Assembly (NCBI RefSeq): GCF_001904745.1
Contig: NZ_MRCD01000020.1
Span: 1 to 64,000 of the forward strand
Length of the DNA: 64,000 nucleotides
From: Calothrix sp. HK-06
GTDB taxonomy: Bacteria; Cyanobacteriota; Cyanobacteriia; Cyanobacteriales; Nostocaceae
Direction of reading: 5' to 3'
In this document: one piece after another, positions 36,097 through 44,244 of the stretch
Layout of the letters: the number at the start of each line of letters is the position of its first letter
Position numbering within the stretch: the stretch's first letter is position 1
Notes under the pieces: model-generated
What the model was told of the DNA's origin: nothing
Database searches by the model: none
What the model saw: the letters and a program-made list of their open reading frames with translations, nothing else
Program-made: the position numbers and the translations under genes

Positions 36097-37338
36097 TTAG
36101 GAACGATGCATTGGCAAACTTACGGTGAAACAACTGCCAATATTAAGTTGACTTGTAACTGTAATATTTCCACTATGATTTTTTACAAAACTTTTCACAA
36201 TAGCTAATCCTAAACCAAAACCTCCTGCACGGTAAGACCTAGCTTCTGATGCACGCCAAAATCTTTCAAAAATTTGCTCAAGCTGTTCAGGTGTCATTCC
36301 TATACCTGTATCTTTCACTTTTACACAAACTTGCTGACCGTTACGCACTGCATTTATTTCTACGGCACCGCATAGGGGTGTATACTGTAAAGCATTTTCA
36401 ATTAAGTTGGCAAAAACTCTTGTAAGTTGTACATTATCTCCTAATACATATAAGCTTTCTGCTATATTAACTTTAAAATTAATTTTTTTATGATTAGCTT
36501 GAAGCTCATAAAGTTCTAATAAGTTATAAAGTATTTCTTCTATATTTACAGCTTCGTATCTAGGTTTTTCAACTTGGTCGCTGCGAGCCAAAAGTAATAA
36601 ATCTTCAACAAGACAAGTCATTTGGTCAGTTGCTGAAGCAATAGCTTTAAATTTTTTAATATCTTTTGGACGAAATTCTTCAGGGTTTTCTAGTGCTACT
36701 TCTACGTTTGCTGTTATTGCCATTAAAGGACTACGGAGTTCGTGAGATGCATCTGCTGTAAACTGTTTAAGCTTAAGAAAACTTTCTTCAATTGGTTGCA
36801 TCGCTTTGCGAGTTAAAAACACTCCACCAATACAACTTAATGCTAAAGTAATTACAACGCCACAGCCTAACCCTATATCAAGTCTAGCTATTGTTTCGTC
36901 AAAGTCTTCTAAAGATTGGCTAACTCTTACATAACCAATTAAACGATTATTTTCATAAGAATTTATAGGTAAAGTTACACTCTGTAAACGAATACCTTTT
37001 ACTCGCTGTTGTTGTACCTTTTGCTCAGGGTTAATAGGCAAACTTAATACATATTCTCCTTGTTGTAATACTAATTTACACTGACTATCAAACCACTGTA
37101 AAGCTTGGTGACGCGCAATGAATTCTCTAACTGGAAAGTCACTGTCTATATTCAGTTTTTCGTCGTCAAACTCTGAACTAATGGCAGCATTACGTCCTAA
37201 TATAGTCAAATTTTCTATGAGCTTTTCTTTTAAACTGTGACTAAATACAAACCGAACGGCTAATGCAAAAGTTGCAAGTAACGCTGTAAAAATAACTATA
37301 TATGATAATAAAAATTTGTACTGAGTTTTCTGAAACAC
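36097..37338 (-). CDS. Two-component sensor histidine kinase
   Basis: 413 aa. An N-terminal membrane segment (about 10-30), a periplasmic sensor of about 120 residues, a second membrane segment (about 150-175: LGCGVVITLALSCIGGVFL), then HisKA with H-box DASHELRSPLMAI, N-box NLIENALQYTP, G1 DTGIGMTPEQ and G2 GGFGLGLAIV. It follows the regulator gene by 12 bp. The cyanobacterial layout resembles RppA/RppB or NrsR/S-type pairs; the signal is unknown. Confidence 0.9.
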   Translation of the reverse strand: MFQKTQYKFLLSYIVIFTALLATFALAVRFVFSHSLKEKLIENLTILGRNAAISSEFDDEKLNIDSDFPVREFIARHQALQWFDSQCKLVLQQGEYVLSLPINPEQKVQQQRVKGIRLQSVTLPINSYENNRLIGYVRVSQSLEDFDETIARLDIGLGCGVVITLALSCIGGVFLTRKAMQPIEESFLKLKQFTADASHELRSPLMAITANVEVALENPEEFRPKDIKKFKAIASATDQMTCLVEDLLLLARSDQVEKPRYEAVNIEEILYNLLELYELQANHKKINFKVNIAESLYVLGDNVQLTRVFANLIENALQYTPLCGAVEINAVRNGQQVCVKVKDTGIGMTPEQLEQIFERFWRASEARSYRAGGFGLGLAIVKSFVKNHSGNITVTSQLNIGSCFTVSLPMHRS

Positions 37339-37349
37339 ATTATGATTTT

Positions 37350-38027
37350 TTACTTAAAAGTACCTAGGCGATAACCAATTCCATGTATATTTTCTATTGC
37401 TTCTGACTCACAACCTGCTGCTTTAAGCTTACGTCGCAAGTTTTTTAAATGTGTTTTTACTGTTTCTTCTCCTGATATATCATTACATTCCCAAAGTTTA
37501 TCTAATAATTCTGAGCGAGTAAATACGCGCGTTGGACTTTTTAAAAATACTTCTAAAAGCATATATTCTTTTGGTGTTAAATTTAGCAGTTTCTCGGCGA
37601 ATGTTACTTGATAACTGGTTGTATTCAATTTTAATCTACCAAATTCTAGTATTGATGGTAATATTTCGGTGCCGCGTCGTGATAATGCCCGAATTCTCGC
37701 TGCTAGTTCCTGAAGTTTAAAGGGCTTAACTAAATAATCATCGGCGCCTGCATCGAGTCCAATAACTTTATCAGTGGTTGTGTCTTTTGCAGTTAGCATT
37801 AGTATCATACCTTTGTAGCTAGAAGAACGTAGACGTTGACACAGAGAAATTCCATCTAAACCTGGCAACATTAAATCTAGTAATATTAGGTCGTAAGAAA
37901 AACTTTGGGATAGTTCCCAACCTGAAATTCCATCTTGGGCTGAGTCTACGACGTAATATTGATTTTTTAAGTGTTCAACTAATGGTTCGGCTATCCGGTC
38001 GTCGTCTTCGATTAATAGAATTCTCAT
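37350..38027 (-). CDS. OmpR/PhoB-family response regulator
   Basis: 225 aa. Receiver domain with acidic pocket IEDDDR and phosphoacceptor Asp51 in LILLDLMLPGLDG, conserved Lys in DYLVKPFK, then a winged-helix DNA-binding domain (LLDKLWECNDISGEETVKTHLKNLRRKLK). It pairs with the histidine kinase 12 bp downstream. Upstream is a PepSY protein gene, separated by a short gap containing a repeat hairpin. Confidence 0.93.
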   Translation of the reverse strand: MRILLIEDDDRIAEPLVEHLKNQYYVVDSAQDGISGWELSQSFSYDLILLDLMLPGLDGISLCQRLRSSSYKGMILMLTAKDTTTDKVIGLDAGADDYLVKPFKLQELAARIRALSRRGTEILPSILEFGRLKLNTTSYQVTFAEKLLNLTPKEYMLLEVFLKSPTRVFTRSELLDKLWECNDISGEETVKTHLKNLRRKLKAAGCESEAIENIHGIGYRLGTFK

Positions 38028-38038
38028 GATTTACATAT

Positions 38039-38059
38039 GGGCAGGCAGGATGCCTACCC
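38039..38059. repeat. Dispersed GGCAGG-ATGCC hairpin repeat
   Basis: GGGCAGGCAGGATGCCTACCC, lying in the 39-bp gap between the PepSY gene and the response regulator gene. It could reduce read-through from the PepSY gene into the regulator. Confidence 0.5.
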
Positions 38060-38066
38060 TACGGTT

Positions 38067-38513
38067 TTAATTTGCTGTTCTCGGAACTTGTATACTGCTA
38101 CGAGGACGTGCGGCTTCAGTAGCATCATCGTACTCTTCGCCAATTTTTTCAGTGTAAAGAATTTTAGCATTACCTGCATCCACAGCGACTTCTATGTGAC
38201 CAATTGTAACTTCGTATACTAAGTTTCCATTGTCATTTTCTAGTTCGACTTCTTTAGCTTTACCTTTTAAATGGTCTTCAGCTGCTTTTTGAGCTTGTTG
38301 TGGTGTGATTTTAGCTAGTTTTTGCACTTTTTCAGCTTCTTGTCTTTCTTTTACATCGTCATCATCCCAAGCTTCCGCTATTTGAAATTTAGGACTGGTA
38401 ACAATTGCAGCATCTGGGTTTGATTGGTTTGCGTAAACGCTTTTTGCTAATACTCCTAGTCCTAAAGTGCCTAGTAACGCAGTAGCTAGTACTAATTTGG
38501 TTGATGTTTTCAT
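38067..38513 (-). CDS. Secreted PepSY-domain protein
   Basis: 148 aa. Signal peptide MKTSTKLVLATALLGTLGLGVLAKSVYA, an acidic DDDD stretch near residues 51-54, then one PepSY domain (KITPQQAQKAAEDHLKGKAKEVELENDNGNLVYEVTIGHIEVAVDAGNAKIL). GGAG Shine-Dalgarno before the ATG. PepSY domains bind or inhibit peptidases or sense ligands outside the membrane. Placed directly before a response regulator and kinase, it may be an accessory sensor or a target. Confidence 0.85.
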   Translation of the reverse strand: MKTSTKLVLATALLGTLGLGVLAKSVYANQSNPDAAIVTSPKFQIAEAWDDDDVKERQEAEKVQKLAKITPQQAQKAAEDHLKGKAKEVELENDNGNLVYEVTIGHIEVAVDAGNAKILYTEKIGEEYDDATEAARPRSSIQVPRTAN

Positions 38514-38866
38514 TGGGGAAACTCCTTTAGTTTTGTCTATGGTTTCACTGTAAAAAACAAAAGGGAAGAATTAGGGAACATCTATTTTTCTTTGTAAACT
38601 GACATCTTGCATCTCTACGTATAAATTCTCGATTTTAAATAAGCGTGTTTTAAATATTACTAATAGAGACAGTCCATTTTAATGAACTTCTGCTACTAGC
38701 CTATGGACTTTCAGTCCTAGGCGGGTATGATCGTAGTTATAAATTTAGTAATTAATATTACATATAAAAATCTAGCTGCAAGATATAAGTAAATTAATTA
38801 CGTATTGGCGAAAATTGACGATTTTGGAGACGTGACATGTCACGTCTCTACATTTGGTTGTTAAAA
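38514..38866. other. Intergenic region between cyclophilin and PepSY genes
   Basis: About 350 bp. Contains the 22-bp perfect palindrome at 38827-38848 next to the cyclophilin stop. The remainder is AT-rich DNA that must carry the PepSY/regulator promoter. No small gene was seen. Confidence 0.5.
38827..38848. repeat. 22-bp perfect palindrome of the TGTAGAGACGT family
   Basis: GAGACGTGACA and its complement, identical to the core of the copy inside the 1190-aa gene. It lies just after the cyclophilin stop and could act as a transcript-end hairpin. Confidence 0.75.
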
Positions 38867-39607
38867 TTACGGCGCCTTTTTCAGGTTTTCTATTCCTTTG
38901 ACTACTGTTGCCGTTTGAATTTTGTCTCCTTGTTTTATTTTGTCTACCACGTTCATTCCTTTGGTGACGTATCCGAATACTGCGTAGTTACCGTCTAAAA
39001 ATGCCAGGTCGGTTAGAGCAAAATAAAATTGTGAAGATGCTGAGTTTGGTTCGCTGGAACGTGCCATTGCTACTGCACCACGTTTATGACGCAATATTGG
39101 CGCTTTGGAAATTTTCGCGTCTTCTAAAGTTTGTCCATATATAGGTTGTTGGGCACCTGTGGGTTTTATTTCTAAAGGAACGTAACGAGCTTTCTTTGTT
39201 GCTGGGTCTATCCACGAACCTGTTCCTAACCTTTCTACAGGAAATTTAGGGTCTTTGCTTTGTGGATCTCCACCTTGCACTACAAATGGTTGTGGTTCTC
39301 GAACTACCCGATGAAATACTAGTCCGTCGTATACTTTTCTTTGTACTAAATCTACAAAGTTACCTGCACTAATTGGGGCATTAGTACCATCTAATTCAAT
39401 GGTGATGGGTTGGTTGTTGACTTTTATGACTACAGTTGCTTTGCCTATTAGTCGTGGTAAGTTTTTAATTTGGGATGGGGCAGGCACCTGAGCTATTTTT
39501 AAATTACCTGCTGCTACTGGTTGCTGTATTACGTTGTATGCTGTCAGCGAGAGCGTAATTATGGCAGCAATTCTGGCTACTTGGATGTGGAAATTTTTAT
39601 CGAGCAT
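38867..39607 (-). CDS. Secreted cyclophilin-type peptidyl-prolyl isomerase
   Basis: 246 aa. Signal-type N-terminus (about 1-33), then a cyclophilin domain: FVDLVQRKVYDGLVFHRVVREPQPFVVQGGDPQ, GAVAMARSSEPNSASSQFYFALTDLAFLDGNYAVFGYV. It catalyses proline cis-trans isomerisation of exported or lumenal proteins. A cyanobacterial loop insert of about 40 residues lies between the two motifs. Confidence 0.9.
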   Translation of the reverse strand: MLDKNFHIQVARIAAIITLSLTAYNVIQQPVAAGNLKIAQVPAPSQIKNLPRLIGKATVVIKVNNQPITIELDGTNAPISAGNFVDLVQRKVYDGLVFHRVVREPQPFVVQGGDPQSKDPKFPVERLGTGSWIDPATKKARYVPLEIKPTGAQQPIYGQTLEDAKISKAPILRHKRGAVAMARSSEPNSASSQFYFALTDLAFLDGNYAVFGYVTKGMNVVDKIKQGDKIQTATVVKGIENLKKAP

Positions 39608-39679
39608 TTATTTGTTTGTTTCTAGATGTATGGTAGGCATTGCCCACCTTACTACTGGGTAAGTTGGGCGTTGCCCAAC

Positions 39680-40459
39680 CTACACGTACCTCGTTAACTG
39701 TACGCGGTACCTATCTTTTTTTGTTACCGCAATTTCACCTATTTCTAGGCGCCCTTTGCCACGTATAGAAACTAAATCACCTGTTTTAAGTTGTGCGGAA
39801 GGACTAGTGGTGTCTTTCCAATTTACGCGAACGTCACCTGAATCAATAAATTCAACCATTTTGCTGCGTGACATTCCAAACCCTGCTGATGCAACTGCAT
39901 CTAGTCGCAGTGATGCTTCGACGGTGGTAAGTTCTTTTTTCTTTGGTTCGCGAATTTTTAATTCACTTAATTCTATACGTCGAGTATTAACTGGTACTGA
40001 ACGTACTTGTTTAAGGTGTGTTTCTAAATAGTCTCCTAATTCAGGCACTACAATTACCTGGGCGCCTCGTTCTCCTAAAACAATCACGTCACCTGTTTTG
40101 TCGCGCACTATACCACAACCTAGCATGGCACCGAGAAAATCTCTGTGTGTTGCAGTATCGAATAAAAAATTACCTGCAATATCAAGCGCAACGAGTTCTA
40201 CTTGTGACTCGTCTAAGGGAAGTTCGGAACGTGCTATAGCAACCCTAGTACGTTCTGCTTGTGGATACCCACCCCAGGCAACTAAATGAATTTCTGTAAG
40301 ACGACTAAAAGACCTTTGAACTTCTGCCAACTCTGGAGGTGAAAGAAAATCTGTCATCACAACTTCCCAAGTTTTAATGGCTTTTTCCGCTTGGTCGATG
40401 ACACGGGCAACTTCATCTCTATTTTCAACACCCTTCAAAAGTTCTTCTCGTGGCAGCAT
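39680..40459 (-). CDS. Photosystem II S4-domain protein
   Basis: 259 aa. YlmH-like fold followed by a C-terminal S4 RNA-binding domain (LRLDAVASAGFGMSRSKMVEFIDSGDVRVNWKDTTSPSAQLKTGDLVSIRGKG). The N-terminus MLPREELLKGVENRDEVARVIDQAEKA is typical of the cyanobacterial and plastid protein linked to photosystem II. Probably RNA- or ribosome-associated. It is 23 bp from the GNAT gene. Confidence 0.9.
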   Translation of the reverse strand: MLPREELLKGVENRDEVARVIDQAEKAIKTWEVVMTDFLSPPELAEVQRSFSRLTEIHLVAWGGYPQAERTRVAIARSELPLDESQVELVALDIAGNFLFDTATHRDFLGAMLGCGIVRDKTGDVIVLGERGAQVIVVPELGDYLETHLKQVRSVPVNTRRIELSELKIREPKKKELTTVEASLRLDAVASAGFGMSRSKMVEFIDSGDVRVNWKDTTSPSAQLKTGDLVSIRGKGRLEIGEIAVTKKDRYRVQLTRYV

Positions 40460-40482
40460 GTGGATAAATAATGATATTTCTA

Positions 40483-41031
40483 CTAGCTATTTCTTGATTC
40501 TAACGTCAACTCCCACTTATATACCTCTAACCCAGGTGTATCTGTCCCTTTCATTTTTTCTACATTCTGCATTCCTAATTTTTCTAATACCCGAATTGAG
40601 GCAGCATTATTTGTAGGAGTATATGCAATAATTTCCTTTGCTGCTAGTTGCGTAAAAGCAAAGTCTATAAGCGCTTCCACTGCTTCGGTCGCGTAACCTT
40701 CGTTACGATAAGCAGCTAAAATTTCGTAACCTATTTCTAACGTCTCGTTGTCTGACTTTCCCCCAAACCCTAAATCTCCAATTAACGTAGAATCATCGGT
40801 ACGAATTATTAACCATACTCCATACCCCAATTGTGAAGGGTCAGATTTTAGTAGATCTATATACTTCGGTAAGAAAGCTTGAACTTCTGTGTTGTACCAA
40901 TCGTCTGGTATATAAGCAGTTAAAAGTTTTTCTAGCAAAGGTTTGTTTTTTGCTAGAGTAGCTTGAGCTACTTCCAATGAACAAGGTAGTAACTCAAGAC
41001 GCTGTGTATCGATGTATAAAATTTGTTCCAT
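40483..41031 (-). CDS. GNAT-family N-acetyltransferase (RimJ/RimL type)
   Basis: 182 aa. Starts with TQRLELLPCSLE. Acetyl-CoA-site region EIGYEILAAYRNEGYATEAVEALIDFAF, and C-terminal TNNAASIRVLEKLGM. Substrate unknown (ribosomal protein N-terminus, antibiotic or other amine). It lies 9 bp after the next upstream gene, so the three genes from 41547 to 39680 may be one transcript. Confidence 0.88.
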   Translation of the reverse strand: MEQILYIDTQRLELLPCSLEVAQATLAKNKPLLEKLLTAYIPDDWYNTEVQAFLPKYIDLLKSDPSQLGYGVWLIIRTDDSTLIGDLGFGGKSDNETLEIGYEILAAYRNEGYATEAVEALIDFAFTQLAAKEIIAYTPTNNAASIRVLEKLGMQNVEKMKGTDTPGLEVYKWELTLESRNS

Positions 41032-41040
41032 CTAAAATTA

Positions 41041-41547
41041 TTAAACAGTTGATGTATCAGCATAACCCTGAAGATTCTCCGGGTCAAACCGACGTAATAT
41101 CCTAGTTGCTTCGCGGGTTTGACTTTCTTGACCTTGAACTACAACTAGGTATTTTCCAGCATCAAGACGATTACGATATGGTAATGCATCACCACTACCT
41201 GTAATCATCCCGACTCCTCCTCCTACAAAGATACTACCTAATGCGCCACTAGCAGCACCTAGAAGTCCTCCGATAAGTTGATTACCAATTCTACCAGCCC
41301 AAGCAAAAGTATCTAAACCAGTAACTAAGTTAAATGTAGCACCAGCAAAAAAACCGAATGGTATCAACCATATCGCCATAAACTTTGTTTGCTTCACCGC
41401 TTGCTCTTTAGGGTCAATTAAGCCAAACTCATCAGCAGTTTTGTAACCCCTACCTAGGATAGTACTATTTATACCTTCTTTTTCTAATTCTAGGTAAGCA
41501 GCTTCGGCTTGAAAACGGTCGGCTAATACAGCAACTAGGTAATTCAT
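41041..41547 (-). CDS. Small membrane protein with Gly-rich central segments
   Basis: 168 aa. N-terminal soluble part (NYLVAVLADRFQAEAAYLELEKEGI) resembling general-stress/DUF1269-like folds. Two hydrophobic Gly/Ala-rich segments lie at about 58-78 and 90-118, then DAGKYLVVVQGQESQTREATRILRRFDPENLQGY. Likely a membrane stress protein found across cyanobacteria; the precise function is unknown. Confidence 0.65.
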   Translation of the reverse strand: MNYLVAVLADRFQAEAAYLELEKEGINSTILGRGYKTADEFGLIDPKEQAVKQTKFMAIWLIPFGFFAGATFNLVTGLDTFAWAGRIGNQLIGGLLGAASGALGSIFVGGGVGMITGSGDALPYRNRLDAGKYLVVVQGQESQTREATRILRRFDPENLQGYADTSTV

Positions 41548-41650
41548 TGATTATAAAATTCGTTGTTTAATCAGATTTGCTCTCATTTTAATAGCGTAGC
41601 AGCCTGAGAAACATCAAATGAATACCAAATAAACTGTAATCGATATGACT

Positions 41651-42028
41651 TCACTTTAATGAATCAAATGGTTCACAGAAATTATCGATGCCTTGCTTCA
41701 TAACGTACATTAGAACAGGCGCCGCCAAAATGCTAGGGAATGTGGGCATAGTTCTAATATGTTGCATCATCTCTTGAATAGAACCATCTTGTAAGTTGCT
41801 ACGAAATTCTTGCTGGCAAATCACAGCACGCCATTTTCTAGCTAATGCGTCTAACCATTCCGAGTTAGCACGCTCAGGTTGTTGTCCAACACGAATTGCC
41901 AGCGTCATCGCAGCATCTTCCAAATCTCCCTCACAGTCCTCGATAGCGTCGAGTGCTTTTAACGCAAGGGGGTCTTCTGAAAGTTGCGAGCGAAATTGAG
42001 CTATTTCTTTTAATGTAACTGTTGTCAT
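41651..42028 (-). CDS. Conserved cyanobacterial hypothetical protein
   Basis: 125 aa from the ATG at 42028; the longer frame begins at a TTG. N-terminal acidic helical region (LSEDPLALKALDAIEDCEGDLEDAAMTLAIRVGQQ), then EWLDALARKWRAVICQQEFRSNL and a hydrophobic C-terminal helix (FPSILAAPVLMYVMKQG). It is recognised only as a type common in cyanobacteria. No function assigned. Confidence 0.65.
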   Translation of the reverse strand: MTTVTLKEIAQFRSQLSEDPLALKALDAIEDCEGDLEDAAMTLAIRVGQQPERANSEWLDALARKWRAVICQQEFRSNLQDGSIQEMMQHIRTMPTFPSILAAPVLMYVMKQGIDNFCEPFDSLK

Positions 42029-42125
42029 GCGGTTTTTGATGAGCAAAGTAGCTACGATTCAGCTATGTTATGAGCTTTTTCATCAATTGTAAAATTTTCC
42101 ACCGATTTTTAGATCAAATTACAAA

Positions 42126-42155
42126 TGTAGAGACGTTACATGTAACGTCTCTACA
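42126..42155. repeat. 30-bp perfect palindrome of the TGTAGAGACGT family
   Basis: Half-site TGTAGAGACGTTACA, an exact palindrome. It lies 26 bp after the stop of the TolC-type gene and could serve as its transcript end. Confidence 0.8.
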
Positions 42156-42180
42156 ATTTGGGAATAATTGTCTTGTTTCG

Positions 42181-44172
42181 TTAGCGCACACCTCTGGCCG
42201 TAACAGCACGCTGTATAGTCGCTAAAGCACGGTTATAACTCAAAATTGCTGTGACTCTATTACCTTCAGATTGTGTAAGTCGGTTTTGAGCATTAATTAC
42301 GTCGGTTTGCGTCCCAACTCCTGCTTGGAAACGTAAACGTGCCAGTCGCAGTGCTTCGCGAGCTTGTTCAAGCGCTGTATTTGCTGTTTGAATATTTTCT
42401 AGGTTTGATTGCAATTGCAAAAAAGCCTGTTCAACTTGGAACCTAATTTGATTACGTTGTTCGGCAAATTGTGTTTCTGCAATACTAATAGCTCTTTCTG
42501 CTTGTGATGCACGAGCGCGCGCGGCGCCTCCTTCAAATAAGCTAATACTAGCTTGCACTCCCACAGAATAACCATCAACGACAGATATTTGGTCTTGAAA
42601 TTGGTCAAGCAAGTTGTATTGAGCAACTAAACTAATTTGTGGTCCAAGTGCAGAAAGTGCCTGTCGTCTTTGCTGTTCACCAATATTACGTTGAGCTAGT
42701 TGCTGTTGTAATTCCGGTCGATTTTGCAGTGCTTGCACAATGCTTGTTTCGAGTGTTTGGTTCCACAAACCAGCAATTGCTACAGGGTCAGCAGCACTCA
42801 AATTGACTGATTGCGGTACGCTTAATGTTGCTGCTAACTGTCGCTGTGCAATTTGCTGTTGCGAAATGGCATTTGTTAGCTGTTGTTGTGAGTTGGCTAA
42901 GTCTACTTGGAATTGTAGTACATCAAAACGAGTCCCGACTCCAGCCCGTTCAAGTGCGAGCGCGTCGCGTAAAGATGCTTGTGCGTTTACTACTGCCGAC
43001 TGGTTAATTCGTACACTTTCGTCTGCTTGTTGCAAATCGTAATATTGATTTGTAACGTTAAGACGAATTGTTTCTGATTGAACTTCCAGGTTAAACTCGT
43101 CTGACCTTAGCTGTTCTTCTGCTTGCCGAATAGTAGCTTGGCGCCTTCCCGATGTGTAAAGGTCATAATTAAATTGAGCATTACCTGAAAATCCTGTACT
43201 TTCTTGGGCGCCTTGAATTTGGTCAGCTAAAGCTGGGTTTTCCCGAATTTGCGCTTCCGAACCTAATTTACTCGATGCTGAACGCTGACGAGTTACACTC
43301 GCATTCAAACCCAAGGTTGGAAATAACGCTGCTTGTGCTTCCCTAACAGCAGCTTGACTGCGTTGAACCTGAAGTATTGCTATTTGTAACTGCTGGTTAT
43401 TACGACGTGCAGCTTCTAATGCTTGATTTAATGTAATCGGTTGCGTTCCTTCTAACCGAACTTCTTCGGGTCTTGTTGGAAATTGCAGCGGATTTGGGTT
43501 TGCATTCAGGTAGCTAGGAATTTCTCCTGTTCCACCTGATGGAACTATTAGAGTTGGTGTTGCTGGTCTTGGTGGTGGCACATTTTGTTGCCTGTTTTGG
43601 GCAATTTGATTCTGTACTGGTGTTGGTGTTTCTATTAGTGCCTTGGCGCCTAGTTTTTTTGACGGTGCTTGTGCTACTGTCATAATTTCACTAGTTGCAT
43701 CTTTCTTTTGAACTAAATCCTTAATGTTTAGATTTAAGATATCTAAATTATTTAAGGTTAATTCTTTTGGCTTCTCATCATAAAATTCCACTAATGTCAA
43801 TAGCAAATTCGCATGACTTTCTATGGTTGATTTTGCTATTAAGTTTTTGCTAGTTGCTTCAATCCAAGGAATGCCATTTGAGGCAATCAACTGGCTTGAT
43901 ATTGTGCTGCTAGCATTGTTTACAGCACGTATTTCGTCAAACTGAAATGGCGCCTGTAAATTAATAGTTTTTGTAACGAATGTATTGTCAAATACAATTT
44001 GCGGGTGCAAAATGTTGGATTTGAATACAGGTGTAGAATCGAAAATGTTAATCCCAGAGGCAACCAATGTAGGTTCACCTATTTTTACAGTATTGGCATA
44101 GCTCGGATGAGAAGCTAACACTGCTAATGTTACTCCGGGCAATAAGCTATAAAATAGTTCTTTTCCGTTCAC
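42181..44172 (-). CDS. TolC-family outer-membrane efflux protein
   Basis: 663 aa from the GTG at 44172, chosen for the GAGGGA Shine-Dalgarno 5-6 nt before it; another GTG lies 12 bp upstream. Signal sequence, then an N-terminal extension of about 200 residues of unrecognised fold and a Pro-rich linker (NVPPPRPATPTLIVPSGG). Two OEP repeats follow: ITLNQALEAARRNNQQLQIAILQVQRSQAAVREAQAALFPTLGL and RPELQQQLAQRNIGEQQRRQALSALGPQISLVAQ. Forms the trimeric outer-membrane channel for type I secretion or RND/ABC efflux. No membrane-fusion protein is adjacent. Confidence 0.88.
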   Translation of the reverse strand: MNGKELFYSLLPGVTLAVLASHPSYANTVKIGEPTLVASGINIFDSTPVFKSNILHPQIVFDNTFVTKTINLQAPFQFDEIRAVNNASSTISSQLIASNGIPWIEATSKNLIAKSTIESHANLLLTLVEFYDEKPKELTLNNLDILNLNIKDLVQKKDATSEIMTVAQAPSKKLGAKALIETPTPVQNQIAQNRQQNVPPPRPATPTLIVPSGGTGEIPSYLNANPNPLQFPTRPEEVRLEGTQPITLNQALEAARRNNQQLQIAILQVQRSQAAVREAQAALFPTLGLNASVTRQRSASSKLGSEAQIRENPALADQIQGAQESTGFSGNAQFNYDLYTSGRRQATIRQAEEQLRSDEFNLEVQSETIRLNVTNQYYDLQQADESVRINQSAVVNAQASLRDALALERAGVGTRFDVLQFQVDLANSQQQLTNAISQQQIAQRQLAATLSVPQSVNLSAADPVAIAGLWNQTLETSIVQALQNRPELQQQLAQRNIGEQQRRQALSALGPQISLVAQYNLLDQFQDQISVVDGYSVGVQASISLFEGGAARARASQAERAISIAETQFAEQRNQIRFQVEQAFLQLQSNLENIQTANTALEQAREALRLARLRFQAGVGTQTDVINAQNRLTQSEGNRVTAILSYNRALATIQRAVTARGVR

Positions 44173-44244
44173 CGCGTCCCTCACACAAAAAATGACATCG
44201 GCTTAAACCGTTTCCCACGCATAGAAATATAACACGATAATAGC

